This document shows, in pieces, positions 29,080-38,081 of a stretch of DNA of 64,000 bases. The translations under genes were made by a program, and so were the position numbers. How positions within the stretch are numbered: position 1 is the stretch's first letter; each line of letters opens with the position of its first letter. The notes under the pieces are model-generated. The model was not told where the DNA came from and made no database searches. It worked only from the letters and a program-made list of their open reading frames with translations. This stretch comes from Candidatus Latescibacterota bacterium (lineage in GTDB: Bacteria > Latescibacterota > UBA2968 > UBA8231). The stretch spans positions 124,001 to 188,000 of the forward strand of contig JAJEIO010000061.1 in assembly GCA_022827835.1 (NCBI GenBank). Reading direction: 5' to 3'.

Positions 29080-30228
29080 GTGGTGAGCACAGACGGCAAC
29101 GGGACTAGCACCCCTCACGTCGAATTTTCCGGCGTCAGCAAAAGCTACGACGGCCGCAACTGGGTCGTGCGCGACCTCGACCTTGTGGTCCACAAGGGCG
29201 AATTCCTCACCATGCTCGGGCCGTCTGGCTCCGGCAAGACGACCTGCTTGATGATGCTCGCTGGGTTTGAGACACTCGCTGCCGGGACTATCCACATCAA
29301 TGGCGTGCCGGTCGGCGATTTGCCCCCCCACAAGCGCGACATCGGCGTCGTGTTTCAAAACTACGCGCTCTTTCCGCACATGACGGTCGGCGGTAACTTG
29401 GCGTTTCCGCTCGAAGTGCGCGGCATGGACCCCAGCGAGCAGCGGGAGCGGGTGGCCCGCACCCTGCGCTTGGTGCGCCTCGAAGGTTTGGAGGATCGCC
29501 GCCCAGGGCAGCTATCCGGTGGCCAGCAACAGCGCGTTGCGATCGCCCGCGCCTTGGTCTTCGACCCGGAACTGGTGTTGATGGACGAGCCGCTCGGCGC
29601 ACTCGACCGACGCCTGCGCGAGGAGATGCAATACGAAATCCGCCGCATTCAGCGCACCTTGGGCATAACGGTCGTTTATGTCACGCACGATCAGCAGGAG
29701 GCTATGGTCATGTCGGATCGGGTCGCCGTCTTTCGCGGCGGCGCGATCGAGCAAGTCGCGTCCCCAGAGGTGCTCTACGAAGAGCCGGAGCGCGCTTTTG
29801 TAGCCCATTTCATCGGCGAGAACAACCGCCTAAACGGCGTGGTGCGCACGGTTGGCGACGGCGTGTGTGAAGTGGAGGTCGGCGATGCGCTCATCAAGGC
29901 CGTGAGTCTGGGACAATGCCCGCCGGGGGCTGCGGCGACAGTCGTCGTGCGCCCGGAGCGGGTAAATATCTCGCTGGGTGAGGGCAGACACTCGTACGCC
30001 AACGAGCTTGACGCAGAGATCGAGGATATAGCATTTCTCGGCGATCACATACGTCTGCGCCTAAAGCTGTGCGAGCACTCGGGCTTCATCGTCAAGATCC
30101 CCAACGTCGTGGGCCATGGGGGTGTGTTGGAGGGAGATCGGATCCGCGTCGGCTGGACCGTGCTGGACTGCCGTGCTCTGCAACCCGATGCTGCGGACGA
30201 CGAGGGAGATCCATCCGCAAGTGGTTGA
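29080..30228 (+). CDS. ABC transporter ATP-binding protein, PotA-like
   Basis: ATPase of a polyamine/opine-type importer. Walker A GPSGSGKTT, Q-loop VFQNYALFPH, signature LSGGQQQR, Walker B LVLMDEPLGALD and the switch His in THDQQEA are intact. A TOBE_2 domain covers about residues 280-365. The start is GTG at 29080, directly after the gamma-glutamyltransferase stop; a second GTG follows at 29083. The C-terminus overlaps the start of the permease gene. Its pairing with gamma-glutamyltransferase suggests uptake of polyamines or gamma-glutamyl compounds, which is inference. Confidence 0.92.
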   Translation: MVSTDGNGTSTPHVEFSGVSKSYDGRNWVVRDLDLVVHKGEFLTMLGPSGSGKTTCLMMLAGFETLAAGTIHINGVPVGDLPPHKRDIGVVFQNYALFPHMTVGGNLAFPLEVRGMDPSEQRERVARTLRLVRLEGLEDRRPGQLSGGQQQRVAIARALVFDPELVLMDEPLGALDRRLREEMQYEIRRIQRTLGITVVYVTHDQQEAMVMSDRVAVFRGGAIEQVASPEVLYEEPERAFVAHFIGENNRLNGVVRTVGDGVCEVEVGDALIKAVSLGQCPPGAAATVVVRPERVNISLGEGRHSYANELDAEIEDIAFLGDHIRLRLKLCEHSGFIVKIPNVVGHGGVLEGDRIRVGWTVLDCRALQPDAADDEGDPSASG

Positions 30229-31453
30229 CCAAGTAACAGCAGAGACGGGTTTAGACGCGTCCAAGCAGCAGGCGCGGCAACGGCGGCGAGCAGGCGGGCT
30301 GGCTCTGCCGCTGATCGCCTTTGTCTTGGTGACCTTTGTCGCGCCACTTGGTTCGTTGCTCGTGCGCAGCGCGTACGATCCTCTAGTCGCGGATGCGTTG
30401 CCGGAAACGCTCGTTTTACTGCGCGCATGGGATGGGACCAGTGCCTTGGAGGAGCCTGTGTACGCAACGGCTGCGCGCGAGTTGCTGCAGGCGCGGGAGG
30501 AGCGCACCCTCGGCCAAATCGCCACGCGCGTCAACCGCATCAAGAGCGGTTTGCGCAGCGTCGTCACGCGCAGTGTGCGCAAGCTGCGCAACGCCAGCGG
30601 TGACTCTTGGCGCGAGACCATGATTGGCATCAATGCTGCTTGGGGCGAGCCGGAAGTGTGGTTGGCGATTCGCAGCGCTGGGGAGCGGTTCACGTTCCGC
30701 CACTATATCAATGCGCTCGACTTCATGCGCCAACCCGATGGTAGCATCGCTCGGCAGCCAGAGGAACGCCGCATCTATCTGCCGCTCTTGTGGCGCACGC
30801 TGGCCATTAGCTTTGGCATTTCCGCGCTGTGCTTGGTCATTGGCTACCCGATCGCCCACCTGATAGCCCACGCGCCGCCACGCCGCGCCAATCTGCTGTT
30901 GTTGCTGGTGTTGGTGCCGTTCTGGACCTCGCTGTTGGTGCGGACGACGGCTTGGATCGTGTTGCTCCAGACTCAAGGCGTAATCAATAGCTTGTTGGTA
31001 GCGGTCGGACTGATCGCGGACGACGGCCGTATCGCCATGATATACAACATGACCGGCACGTTTGTGGCGATGACTCACGTGCTGCTGCCCTTCATGGTGC
31101 TGCCGCTGTATTCGGTGATGCGTTCGATTCCGCCGTCGCACGTGCGGGCTGCGGCTTCCCTCGGCGCGACGCCCTTTCAGGCGTTCTGGCGCGTCTATTG
31201 GCCGCAGACCCTGCCCGGCGTTGGCGCTGGATCGCTGATGGTGTTCATCCTCGCCATTGGCTACTACATCACGCCGGCACTGGTCGGCGGGAGCAAGGGT
31301 CAGCTTATCTCCAACATGATCGCCTATCACATGCAGACCTCGCTCAACTGGGGACTCGCCGCCGCGCTCGCCGCCATTCTGCTAGTGGGCATCATCGCGC
31401 TGTACGTGCTGTACGACCGCGTGGTGGGCATCGACCGCATGAGGCTGGGCTGA
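30221..31453 (+). CDS. ABC transporter permease, PotB-like, with a large first loop
   Basis: Inner-membrane permease with the binding-protein-dependent transport motif RAAASLGATPFQAFWRVYWP near residue 310. After TM1 (about 25-47) comes a soluble segment of about 135 residues (50-185) before TM2, much longer than in standard PotB. The start is uncertain: GTG 30221 overlaps the ATPase stop and follows GGGAG at 12 bases; ATG 30188 lies further inside the ATPase gene. The stop overlaps the next ATG as TGATG. Confidence 0.85.
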   Translation: MVDQVTAETGLDASKQQARQRRRAGGLALPLIAFVLVTFVAPLGSLLVRSAYDPLVADALPETLVLLRAWDGTSALEEPVYATAARELLQAREERTLGQIATRVNRIKSGLRSVVTRSVRKLRNASGDSWRETMIGINAAWGEPEVWLAIRSAGERFTFRHYINALDFMRQPDGSIARQPEERRIYLPLLWRTLAISFGISALCLVIGYPIAHLIAHAPPRRANLLLLLVLVPFWTSLLVRTTAWIVLLQTQGVINSLLVAVGLIADDGRIAMIYNMTGTFVAMTHVLLPFMVLPLYSVMRSIPPSHVRAAASLGATPFQAFWRVYWPQTLPGVGAGSLMVFILAIGYYITPALVGGSKGQLISNMIAYHMQTSLNWGLAAALAAILLVGIIALYVLYDRVVGIDRMRLG

Positions 31454-32268
31454 TGTTGGCGCGATGGGTCTATCTCGCGTTCTGCACGGCGGCGTTTGTC
31501 TTTTTGGTCGCGCCGATTTTGGTGATCGTGCCGCTCAGCTTCAACGCGGAGCCGTACTTCACGTTTACCGAGGGTATGCTGCGCTTCGACCCGGAGGCGT
31601 ATTCGCTGCGTTGGTACCGCAGCATCTTTGAAGACGGCGTATGGACCCGCGCCTTGGTCAACAGCTTGGTCATCGGCGTCTCGGCGACGCTGCTGGCGAC
31701 CTCACTTGGCACTCTTGCGGCGCTTGGGCTGGCGAACTCGGCCATGCCCGCTCGGCGGACTGTGATGGGGCTGTTGATCTCGCCGATGATTACGCCGGTC
31801 ATCATCGCCGCAGTGGGGATGTTCTTCTTTTACTCCAGCCTTGGCTTGGCTCAGACCCACCTCGGCATAATCCTCGCCCATGCTGTACTCGGGGTGCCGT
31901 TTGTGGTGATTACTGTAACCGCCACGTTGTCGGGCTTCGACCAGAACTTGATGCGGGCCGCCGCTAGCCTCGGCGCTGGGCCACTGCGCAGCTTCTGGCG
32001 CGTGCAGTTGCCGCTCATCGCACCCGGGGTTGCGTCGGGCGGGTTGTTCGCCTTTGCCGCTTCCTTCGACGAGGTTGTGGTGGTGCTGTTCATGGGCGGT
32101 TTGGAGCAACGGACCATTCCGCGGCAGATGTGGGCGGGCATTCGCGAGCAAATCAGCCCTACCATCTTGGCGGTGGCGACCTTTCTCATCGCGTTTGCCG
32201 TATTGGTTCTGTTTACAGTGGAATGGCTGCGGCGGCGCGGAGGCCAAGCTCCCGGAGAAGGCGATTAA
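31453..32268 (+). CDS. ABC transporter permease, PotC-like
   Basis: Second permease of the importer, 271 residues with about six membrane helices and the EAA-type motif RAAASLGAGPLRSFWRVQLP. ATG at 31453 overlaps the previous stop, which shows coupling. No PotD-type periplasmic binding protein gene follows, so the solute-binding component must be encoded elsewhere or be absent. Confidence 0.9.
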   Translation: MLARWVYLAFCTAAFVFLVAPILVIVPLSFNAEPYFTFTEGMLRFDPEAYSLRWYRSIFEDGVWTRALVNSLVIGVSATLLATSLGTLAALGLANSAMPARRTVMGLLISPMITPVIIAAVGMFFFYSSLGLAQTHLGIILAHAVLGVPFVVITVTATLSGFDQNLMRAAASLGAGPLRSFWRVQLPLIAPGVASGGLFAFAASFDEVVVVLFMGGLEQRTIPRQMWAGIREQISPTILAVATFLIAFAVLVLFTVEWLRRRGGQAPGEGD

Positions 32269-32356
32269 GCCCAAGCCAAAAAGACCTTGAGATACCCCTG
32301 AATTATCCGTATTACTTTGGGACGATGAATGAAATCCCAAAACAGGGAGGGGAATC

Positions 32357-33724
32357 ATGGACAACGAACTCAGTTCGCTGAGCGTCATATTCACCGAGTT
32401 TTACTACTGGATCACGGTGGTGTTGATGTTTTTCATCCACGTGGGATTTTGCATGTACGAAGTGGGCGTTTCGCGCCACAAAAACCACGTCCACACCCTG
32501 ATGAAGAACACGATGCTCATTCCGCTGGTGACCATTACCTTCTTCTTTTTTGGGTGGTGGATCTACTTTGCTTTTCCTAATGGTCCGGGCATCATCGGCG
32601 GCCTCGTCGAGGCACCGCACGCGGTGGCTTGGAGCGAGCTGATGGGACCGCATCTGGGAGGGGCTGGAGATCCCGGTGGCTGGGCGCGGCTCAACGGCGT
32701 GTTCTGGGCGGCGTTCCTGTTGTTTTCTTGGACGGCGGCCTCGATTGTCTCCGGCTCGGTCATCGAGCGCATCCGCTCCTCGGCCTTCTGGATTTTGGCG
32801 ATCCTCATCGGCTCGGTCTTCTGGGTCATTGACGCGGCTTGGGGCTGGCACGCCGAAGGCTGGATGGTACAGGTGCTGGGCTACCACGACGCCTATGCCT
32901 CTGGCGTCATTCACGCCATTGCCGGCGGCTTTGCCCTCGGCGTCTTGGTCGTGTTGGGGCCGCGGATCGGCAAGTTTGCCGCGGACGGGACGCCGAGGAG
33001 CATCAACCCGCGCAACCCGTGGCTGGTGACCATTGGCCTATTTCTCATATACACCGGCTTCTGGGGGTTCTACGTGGCCTGCAACGTCCCGATGTGGGAT
33101 GTGCAAAGTGGCGACGGCGTTTTTTACTCGGCCACTAACATCTACTTGGCACCTACGACCCTATCCGCCATTACGGTGAACTTTCTCATGGCTTTGGCCG
33201 GCGGCCTGCTCGCCGGGTACCTCATCTCAAAGGGCGACGCGTACTGGACCTATTCGGCCGGCTTGGCTGGCATCATCGCCGCATCGGCTGGCAACGACTT
33301 GTACCATCCGGTGCAGGCCATGCTCATTGCCGCTCTCGGCGTCGTATTCATGTATAAGATGCACTACTGGGTGGAGCGCAGGTTCAAGGTTGACGACGCC
33401 GTCGGGGCGGTGGCGGTACACGGGTACGCTGGCTTCTTTGGCGTCGTGGTCTGTGGCTTCGTGCTGTGGGGCTATCCATCGTCGCCGAGCGAGGGCTTTG
33501 CCAGCATCAACCCGCTGGGCCAAATCGCCGGTGCTTTGATCATGTTCGGACTGCTCGGCTTTCTGCCGGGGTGGGTAGCGGCTAAAATTATTCACAGCCT
33601 CGGTAGGCTGCGCATTCCACGCGAGATCGAGCTGGCCGGCCTCGACTACGGCACGACCGTTGACCGGGCCGCAGAGGAGCAGGGCATCATCGACGCCGAG
33701 CGCGAAGAAGTCGGCAAAATGTAA
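32357..33724 (+). CDS. Ammonium transporter, divergent Amt
   Basis: Eleven or so membrane helices in 455 residues. The pore histidines are kept in GVIHAIAGG and VAVHGYAG, and the conserved Asp lies in YHDAYASG, which differs from the usual DFAGSG. The C-terminal cytoplasmic tail reads IPREIELAGLDYG, as in Amt. GGGAGGGG precedes the ATG at a good distance. No glnK/glnB follows, although Amt is often paired with a PII protein; instead a one-helix protein and a GPP34 protein follow. Confidence 0.87.
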   Translation: MDNELSSLSVIFTEFYYWITVVLMFFIHVGFCMYEVGVSRHKNHVHTLMKNTMLIPLVTITFFFFGWWIYFAFPNGPGIIGGLVEAPHAVAWSELMGPHLGGAGDPGGWARLNGVFWAAFLLFSWTAASIVSGSVIERIRSSAFWILAILIGSVFWVIDAAWGWHAEGWMVQVLGYHDAYASGVIHAIAGGFALGVLVVLGPRIGKFAADGTPRSINPRNPWLVTIGLFLIYTGFWGFYVACNVPMWDVQSGDGVFYSATNIYLAPTTLSAITVNFLMALAGGLLAGYLISKGDAYWTYSAGLAGIIAASAGNDLYHPVQAMLIAALGVVFMYKMHYWVERRFKVDDAVGAVAVHGYAGFFGVVVCGFVLWGYPSSPSEGFASINPLGQIAGALIMFGLLGFLPGWVAAKIIHSLGRLRIPREIELAGLDYGTTVDRAAEEQGIIDAEREEVGKM

Positions 33725-33762
33725 CATCGGCTGAGCCAAACACACTCTACTAGGAGATCATT

Positions 33763-33996
33763 ATGTCCACTGGAAACGTCGAAAGTTGGAGCGGCAACAT
33801 GGCCGAGATTGGGCCTCTATACCCCTTTGTTGGCGCGGAGTTCGCGCTGTTTGTCGTGGGGATGGTACTGTGGATTCTCTGGCACGTGCGGCAGGCCCGC
33901 ATCGAGACGGAGCAGTACGAAGAAGAGGTGCAGCGCTTCGGCAGCCCCGAATCCCTGAACAAGATCTTGGACGCGGAGGATCCCTATTCTCCATGA
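33763..33996 (+). CDS. Small single-pass membrane protein downstream of amt
   Basis: 77 residues. One helix (about 24-43, FALFVVGMVLWILWHV) is followed by a charged segment with EQYEEEVQRFGSPES. TAGGAGATCATT before the ATG is a strong ribosome site, and the 38-base gap to amt suggests one transcript. It is not a known family to me. A role as an accessory subunit of the transporter is only a guess from context. Confidence 0.7.
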   Translation: MSTGNVESWSGNMAEIGPLYPFVGAEFALFVVGMVLWILWHVRQARIETEQYEEEVQRFGSPESLNKILDAEDPYSP

Positions 33997-34068
33997 GAAT
34001 CGGCGGGAACCTCTCCACGCGAACGCGAGTCAGAAAAATCCATAAACACTGGGCCTGAAAGGAAAGGT

Positions 34069-34722
34069 ATGCTGAGATTCACCGAAGAAATTATGCTTCT
34101 TTTGCTCGACGATGAAAATGGGAGCTTCGCCCGAGTACCCGACCGGTTGGTGCGGTACGCCTTAGGCGGCGGAGTCCTGATGGAACTAGCGCTGGCAGAC
34201 CGCATCGACACCGACTTGGACAAGCTGGTTCTCGTCGATAACACTCCCCTGCAAGACAGCCTGATTGACCCGACGCTGAGCGACATTGCCGCGGCGACCG
34301 AGACGCACGATACCCGTTACTGGCTAGAGCGCACTGCCGCACGCGCCGACGACATTCGCGAGGGCGCGCTCCGCCGGCTGGTGGAAAAAGGCATTCTCGC
34401 GCGCGAGGAAGGGCGCTTTCTGTGGGTGTTTCGCGCGCGCCGCTATCCGGCCCTCGACGGCAAGGCCGAAAAAGAGGTCAAGCTGCGCATCATGGAGGTG
34501 CTGTTCAGCGATAATATCCCCGACCCCCGCGACGTGGTCATTATCTGCTTGGCGGATGCCTGCGGAATTTTCGAGAGGCTCTTGGCCAGCCCCGAGCTAG
34601 CCCGCGCGACCGGTCGCATCGAACAGGTGCGCAAGCTGGACTTGATTGGCCAAGAGGTGACCAAGGCCATCTGGGACATTGAAGCGTCGCTCGCCCTCGC
34701 CGTGCAGCCGCACATGTATTAG
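34069..34722 (+). CDS. GPP34 (GOLPH3-like) domain protein
   Basis: 217 residues, mostly helical, with the GPP34 start LRFTEEIMLLLLDDENGSF, then YALGGGVLMELALADRI and the late VRKLDLIGQEVTKAI. The family includes Golgi phosphoprotein 3, which binds a phosphoinositide at membranes; bacterial members are of unknown function. GAAAGGAAAGGT precedes the ATG. It is the last gene before a strong terminator and follows amt on the same strand. Confidence 0.85.
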   Translation: MLRFTEEIMLLLLDDENGSFARVPDRLVRYALGGGVLMELALADRIDTDLDKLVLVDNTPLQDSLIDPTLSDIAAATETHDTRYWLERTAARADDIREGALRRLVEKGILAREEGRFLWVFRARRYPALDGKAEKEVKLRIMEVLFSDNIPDPRDVVIICLADACGIFERLLASPELARATGRIEQVRKLDLIGQEVTKAIWDIEASLALAVQPHMY

Positions 34723-34745
34723 ACCTGTAGTAGTCCCATAAAAAA

Positions 34746-34786
34746 GGCGCGAGGAGCACACACTGTCTGTGCTCCTCGCGCCTTTT
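34746..34786. terminator. Strong bidirectional terminator
   Basis: A perfect 15-bp stem, GGCGCGAGGAGCACA (34746-34760) with TGTGCTCCTCGCGCC (34768-34782), has a 7-base loop. TTTT follows and AAAAA precedes, so it can serve both the GPP34 gene and the leftward gene ending at 34804. Confidence 0.9.
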
Positions 34787-34803
34787 GCGTGCCGCAAGAT
34801 AAG

Positions 34804-36189
34804 CTAATCCTCGTAGGAAATCCCAAAAAGAATCATCATCTCGTCTGTTGACAACAAACCGAAATTGACCTCTTCGTCGGTCGTGTTGTCATAGGTTGCC
34901 TCTAACCTGAAGCCCTCTCCCGGCTCTAGGACGAGAGGGGAGTCGAATCTCAGGATCGGCGGGTGTTCCCAGTCGTAAGCAATGTAGATAAGCTCGCCGT
35001 CGTGCGCTCCCCCGATCATTTCGACTCGGAATTCTACCATGAGCTGATGAGCGTGCGAGAGTAGCTGGACAATGTGGGTCCGCTCGGAGAAGGTAAAATC
35101 CCTCTCTATGGTCGTCACCTCTCCAGCCGGTAGGGAGATATCAAGATTGTTCAAAGAAAAGAAACGCGCTTCGTGCTCGACTTCAGATGGGTCGGCAAAG
35201 TGCAAGTTGGTATATACCTCGCCGGTAATGGGCTGATTGGTGTGATTGACATAGTGCGAGTTGAGGTCGAGTAGGGTGTTCTTGGGTAGCCGAACCGCCA
35301 CTCCAGGCGGCAGGGAGACATCAATGGAAGGCCATTGACTGCCGGCGATTGGCAGGTGATAAAATTGCGTTAGTATGGTTGAAAGGACGTACTGGCCGGT
35401 GCCGTTGTGCAAGTCGCGATATTCATAGGGTTCCGGCATGCGCTCGGGGGGTATGTCGTCTTGGAATGTGTAGAGTAGGAAGTGATGCGAGCCGGACTTC
35501 ATGAAGATCTGGACGCGCTCTAGGAATACATCTTCTTCGTTGTTCAGCGGATGCACGACAAAGATCTCGCGCTCGTTATTGGGCTGGATCTCAAAAGGCG
35601 GCAAGTGCAGTTGGACGCCGTTTTCCGGCTTGGCTAGCGGCTTGAACTCCGGCACCTCGTAGCGCGACTTGTCCTGCAAGAGGTCTGGGTCGGCCACGTG
35701 GCCTGTCTCTGGTGCACCCGCCTCGATCCAGGCGCGGATGAAAGCCAACTCGCCGTTGGTCAGCGGCTTGTCGCCAAGGGGCATTATCTCCCCGTAGTAG
35801 AGATGGTCGCCGTAGAAGTGCTGCTGGTCTGGCGCGTTGATCTTCTCCCATAAATAGCTTTTGAGGAGGCCGGGCATGCCCTGTCCGAGATCACTAACCC
35901 GCATCAGCCCATCGGCTGCGGCCGCCGCGTTTGTCGGGGTGGCTCCCACGAGCTGTTCGTAGGCCATGTCCGGGGTGAGTACGAGGCCCGACTGACGCCC
36001 AAACGAGGTTCCGGCCGTGTGGCAGCTAACGCATTGGCTGGCGAAAATTTCCGTTTGGATAATGTCCCAAGTCGAATCTGCTTCGTGCCCGATCGTTTGG
36101 ACCGGCCCCGGCCCGTCGGCACTACAGCCGACGAAAATTGAGCCTATGAGCAGGCAGCGGAGGATTGTGCTGTATGCGGACGGTAGCAT
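34804..36189 (-). CDS. Lipoprotein with cytochrome c motif and copper-monooxygenase-like fold
   Basis: A lipobox ending at Cys22 (IFVGC) marks a lipoprotein. A haem c motif CVSCH is at 53-57, in a domain that also holds MPLGDKPLTNGE near 140. The C-terminal 270 residues look like the peptidylglycine monooxygenase (PHM)/ascorbate-dependent monooxygenase fold: HHFLLYTF, NSHYVNHT, LLSHAHQLMVEF and STDEMM supply His and Met ligands. 461 residues. It lies 7 bases after the amidohydrolase, so the two are cotranscribed. The substrate is unknown. A related protein is at 40108-41775. Confidence 0.75.
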   Translation of the reverse strand: MLPSAYSTILRCLLIGSIFVGCSADGPGPVQTIGHEADSTWDIIQTEIFASQCVSCHTAGTSFGRQSGLVLTPDMAYEQLVGATPTNAAAAADGLMRVSDLGQGMPGLLKSYLWEKINAPDQQHFYGDHLYYGEIMPLGDKPLTNGELAFIRAWIEAGAPETGHVADPDLLQDKSRYEVPEFKPLAKPENGVQLHLPPFEIQPNNEREIFVVHPLNNEEDVFLERVQIFMKSGSHHFLLYTFQDDIPPERMPEPYEYRDLHNGTGQYVLSTILTQFYHLPIAGSQWPSIDVSLPPGVAVRLPKNTLLDLNSHYVNHTNQPITGEVYTNLHFADPSEVEHEARFFSLNNLDISLPAGEVTTIERDFTFSERTHIVQLLSHAHQLMVEFRVEMIGGAHDGELIYIAYDWEHPPILRFDSPLVLEPGEGFRLEATYDNTTDEEVNFGLLSTDEMMILFGISYED

Positions 36190-36196
36190 GAAGGGG

Positions 36197-37039
36197 TCAA
36201 GTACCGGCTCGGTCGATCAGGTCGGCTAGGTTCTGGCCCAAGATCAAGCGCTTGTGCTCGTCTGGTACGAACGTGCAGTGCGTGCGGAATGCTTCGAGCG
36301 CGTGCTGGTAGGTCATGTTGGTTCGCACTACTGGGTAGTCCGAGCCCCAGCACAGCCGCTGGGGGCCGAAGTGCTCGTAGAGCTGGCGCACGATGTGGTG
36401 CGTGTCCGAATAGGGGTACCCCCACGAGACGTGCGAAGCGTAGTGAAAACCCGAGAGCTTGATGTAGATGTTGGGCACCTCGGCCGAGCGCAGAATTTCC
36501 TGCAGGTTGGGGTGCGGCGCTTCCTCGCGCGCGTTGGCTCCGGCCATGTGGTGACAGAGAAAAGTCACCGACGGAAAGCGCTGCGCCAGTTCGCGCAACG
36601 CCGGCTGCCACTGCGGCCCCAAGGCCAAGCTGGCGATCAGGTTCAGATCAGCCGTGGCGCTGAAAAACGCGAGCCCTTCCTCGGACGCGAACCACTCGGT
36701 GTCGCCTTTTACGTAGTGAGTATAGCCCTTGAGTTGGTATTTTGCTGCGGCCGCTTTGAGCCGCTCGGCCGCGCCCGGAGTGTGGTATTCTGCCGACCAC
36801 GAGCAATCTACATCGGCGAATTGCACCAAGCGATCTGGATAGGCGCGGATTTGTTCGGCGACGTAGTCGTTGTTGTGGGGATTGTGCTCAATGCGAGCGC
36901 AGACCAGCACGGACTTATCGACGCCGTTGCGGTCCATTTCCCACAGCAGTTGCTCGACCCGGCCGCGACTGTTGTGATCGGGCACGGGCGGCTCGTAGGG
37001 CCAGTACTCCCAAGCGTGGGTATGCGAGTCGATTATCAT
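36197..37039 (-). CDS. Amidohydrolase_2-family metal-dependent hydrolase
   Basis: TIM-barrel hydrolase of 280 residues. Metal-ligand candidates: His in DSHTHAWEY at the N-terminus, the His pair in LCHHMAGAN, and Asp in WGSDYPVV near the end, the pattern of the 2-pyrone-4,6-dicarboxylate lactonase/ACMS decarboxylase group. The substrate cannot be assigned. It stands first in a two-gene unit with the cytochrome c/monooxygenase-like lipoprotein, so it may act on the same compound. Confidence 0.85.
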   Translation of the reverse strand: MIIDSHTHAWEYWPYEPPVPDHNSRGRVEQLLWEMDRNGVDKSVLVCARIEHNPHNNDYVAEQIRAYPDRLVQFADVDCSWSAEYHTPGAAERLKAAAAKYQLKGYTHYVKGDTEWFASEEGLAFFSATADLNLIASLALGPQWQPALRELAQRFPSVTFLCHHMAGANAREEAPHPNLQEILRSAEVPNIYIKLSGFHYASHVSWGYPYSDTHHIVRQLYEHFGPQRLCWGSDYPVVRTNMTYQHALEAFRTHCTFVPDEHKRLILGQNLADLIDRAGT

Positions 37040-37305
37040 AAGAAGCCTAAGAAAGTGTGGTTGTTAAGCGTTAGTGACTTATGGCAAAAGATAGTTGAAA
37101 AAAGGGTGCTGTGCCAAATTGGGTGATGGACGTTGCACAAGGGCGTGGCTAGATGGATTCCACTCTCTTATAGAACTTGAACGATTCGAGCTTCGGATCG
37201 TCTTGCTTCTACTATTCTGCGTCCATCTGCGTTCATCATGCGGATTATCTTATGAATGATTTAGGACTGCTATATGACCGTCGCGGTTGTCCCTGATGGC
37301 AGCAT
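37040..37305. other. Gene-free stretch between the amidohydrolase and Spy-like genes
   Basis: AT-richer than its neighbours. No open frame with family features, tRNA or repeat is seen. It should hold the promoter of the leftward amidohydrolase gene, but no convincing -35/-10 pair stood out. Confidence 0.4.
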
Positions 37306-37338
37306 AAAAAAACGCGGAGCAGCTAGGCCACTCCGCGT
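37306..37338 (-). terminator. Rho-independent terminator of the Spy-like gene
   Basis: On the minus strand CTCCGCG pairs with CGCGGAG across an 11-base loop, followed by TTTTTT (complement of 37306-37312). It lies 26 bases after the end of the Spy-like gene. Confidence 0.8.
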
Positions 37339-37363
37339 CGTGAAGGAAAATAGGAATCGACGC

Positions 37364-37972
37364 TTACCGCTTGCCGCGCCAGCGCCCGCCGCCGTAAAAC
37401 GCCTCGTCCTTCATCTCTTCGAGCTTTTCGCGCTGCTCCTCGGTCAAGACGCTTTCCAAAGCCGTGCGGTGTTCTTTGCGCGTTTCGCGTATCTCTGTGC
37501 GGTGTTCTGTACGCAATTCCCTGAACTGTTCCTTCTGCTCGTCAGTCAGGTCCAGTCTTGAGAACGCGCCTTGGCCGCCGCGCCGCTCGTCGTGCCGACC
37601 TTTACCGCCGCGCCGCATGTCGTGCCGATCCTTGCCCTTACCGCCGCGCCGGTCGAAAAATTTGCCGCGCCGGTCGCGCATTTCTTTGAGGGTCTCCTGC
37701 TGCTCCTCGGTTAAAATGTTCATTACGGCTTCGCGCTGCTCTTTGCCCATGGCAGCCATGGCCTCGCGCTGTTCGCGCCTGGCTTCCACGTGCTCCTTGC
37801 GCAGCGCTTGCAACTGTTCCTTCTGCTCGTCGGTCAGGTCGAGACGCCCCAGCATCCACGGCATGGGCTGCCTATGCTCCCGCATCTTTTCCCCGCGCTC
37901 GGCTACGGCCACAGTGGCCAGTGCGCCAAGTGCCAGCGCGACGCCGGCTGAGATGATCCATTTCTTTTTCAT
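37364..37972 (-). CDS. Spy/CpxP-like periplasmic protein with duplicated LTxxQ motif
   Basis: A signal peptide (about 1-24, ending AVA) is followed by two copies of LDLTDEQKEQ..LR and two of LTEEQ, so the Spy-type helical unit is duplicated around an Arg/Gly/Lys-rich linker (residues of about 105-135). Spy and CpxP are periplasmic chaperones induced by envelope stress. 202 residues. It is the last member of a leftward ECF-sigma, anti-sigma, small membrane protein, Spy-like series, separated by 109 bases from the third, and closed by a terminator. Confidence 0.85.
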   Translation of the reverse strand: MKKKWIISAGVALALGALATVAVAERGEKMREHRQPMPWMLGRLDLTDEQKEQLQALRKEHVEARREQREAMAAMGKEQREAVMNILTEEQQETLKEMRDRRGKFFDRRGGKGKDRHDMRRGGKGRHDERRGGQGAFSRLDLTDEQKEQFRELRTEHRTEIRETRKEHRTALESVLTEEQREKLEEMKDEAFYGGGRWRGKR

Positions 37973-38081
37973 TTTACGTTCTCCGCATTGGGTGGTTAGT
38001 TGGGTTCGCCGCCGCTTCGTTGGCGGCTCGTGAGAAATGGCCGTTTCTCTTCTCTACGCCCCATTAGACCACCAATTGATG

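Noticed and set aside
31198..31452. N-terminal extension of the PotC-like frame
   Set aside because: It overlaps the PotB-like gene; ATG 31453 with a TGATG overlap fits better.
37040..37305. Possible small RNA between the amidohydrolase and Spy-like genes
   Set aside because: No promoter plus terminator on one strand encloses it; the one terminator belongs to the Spy-like gene.
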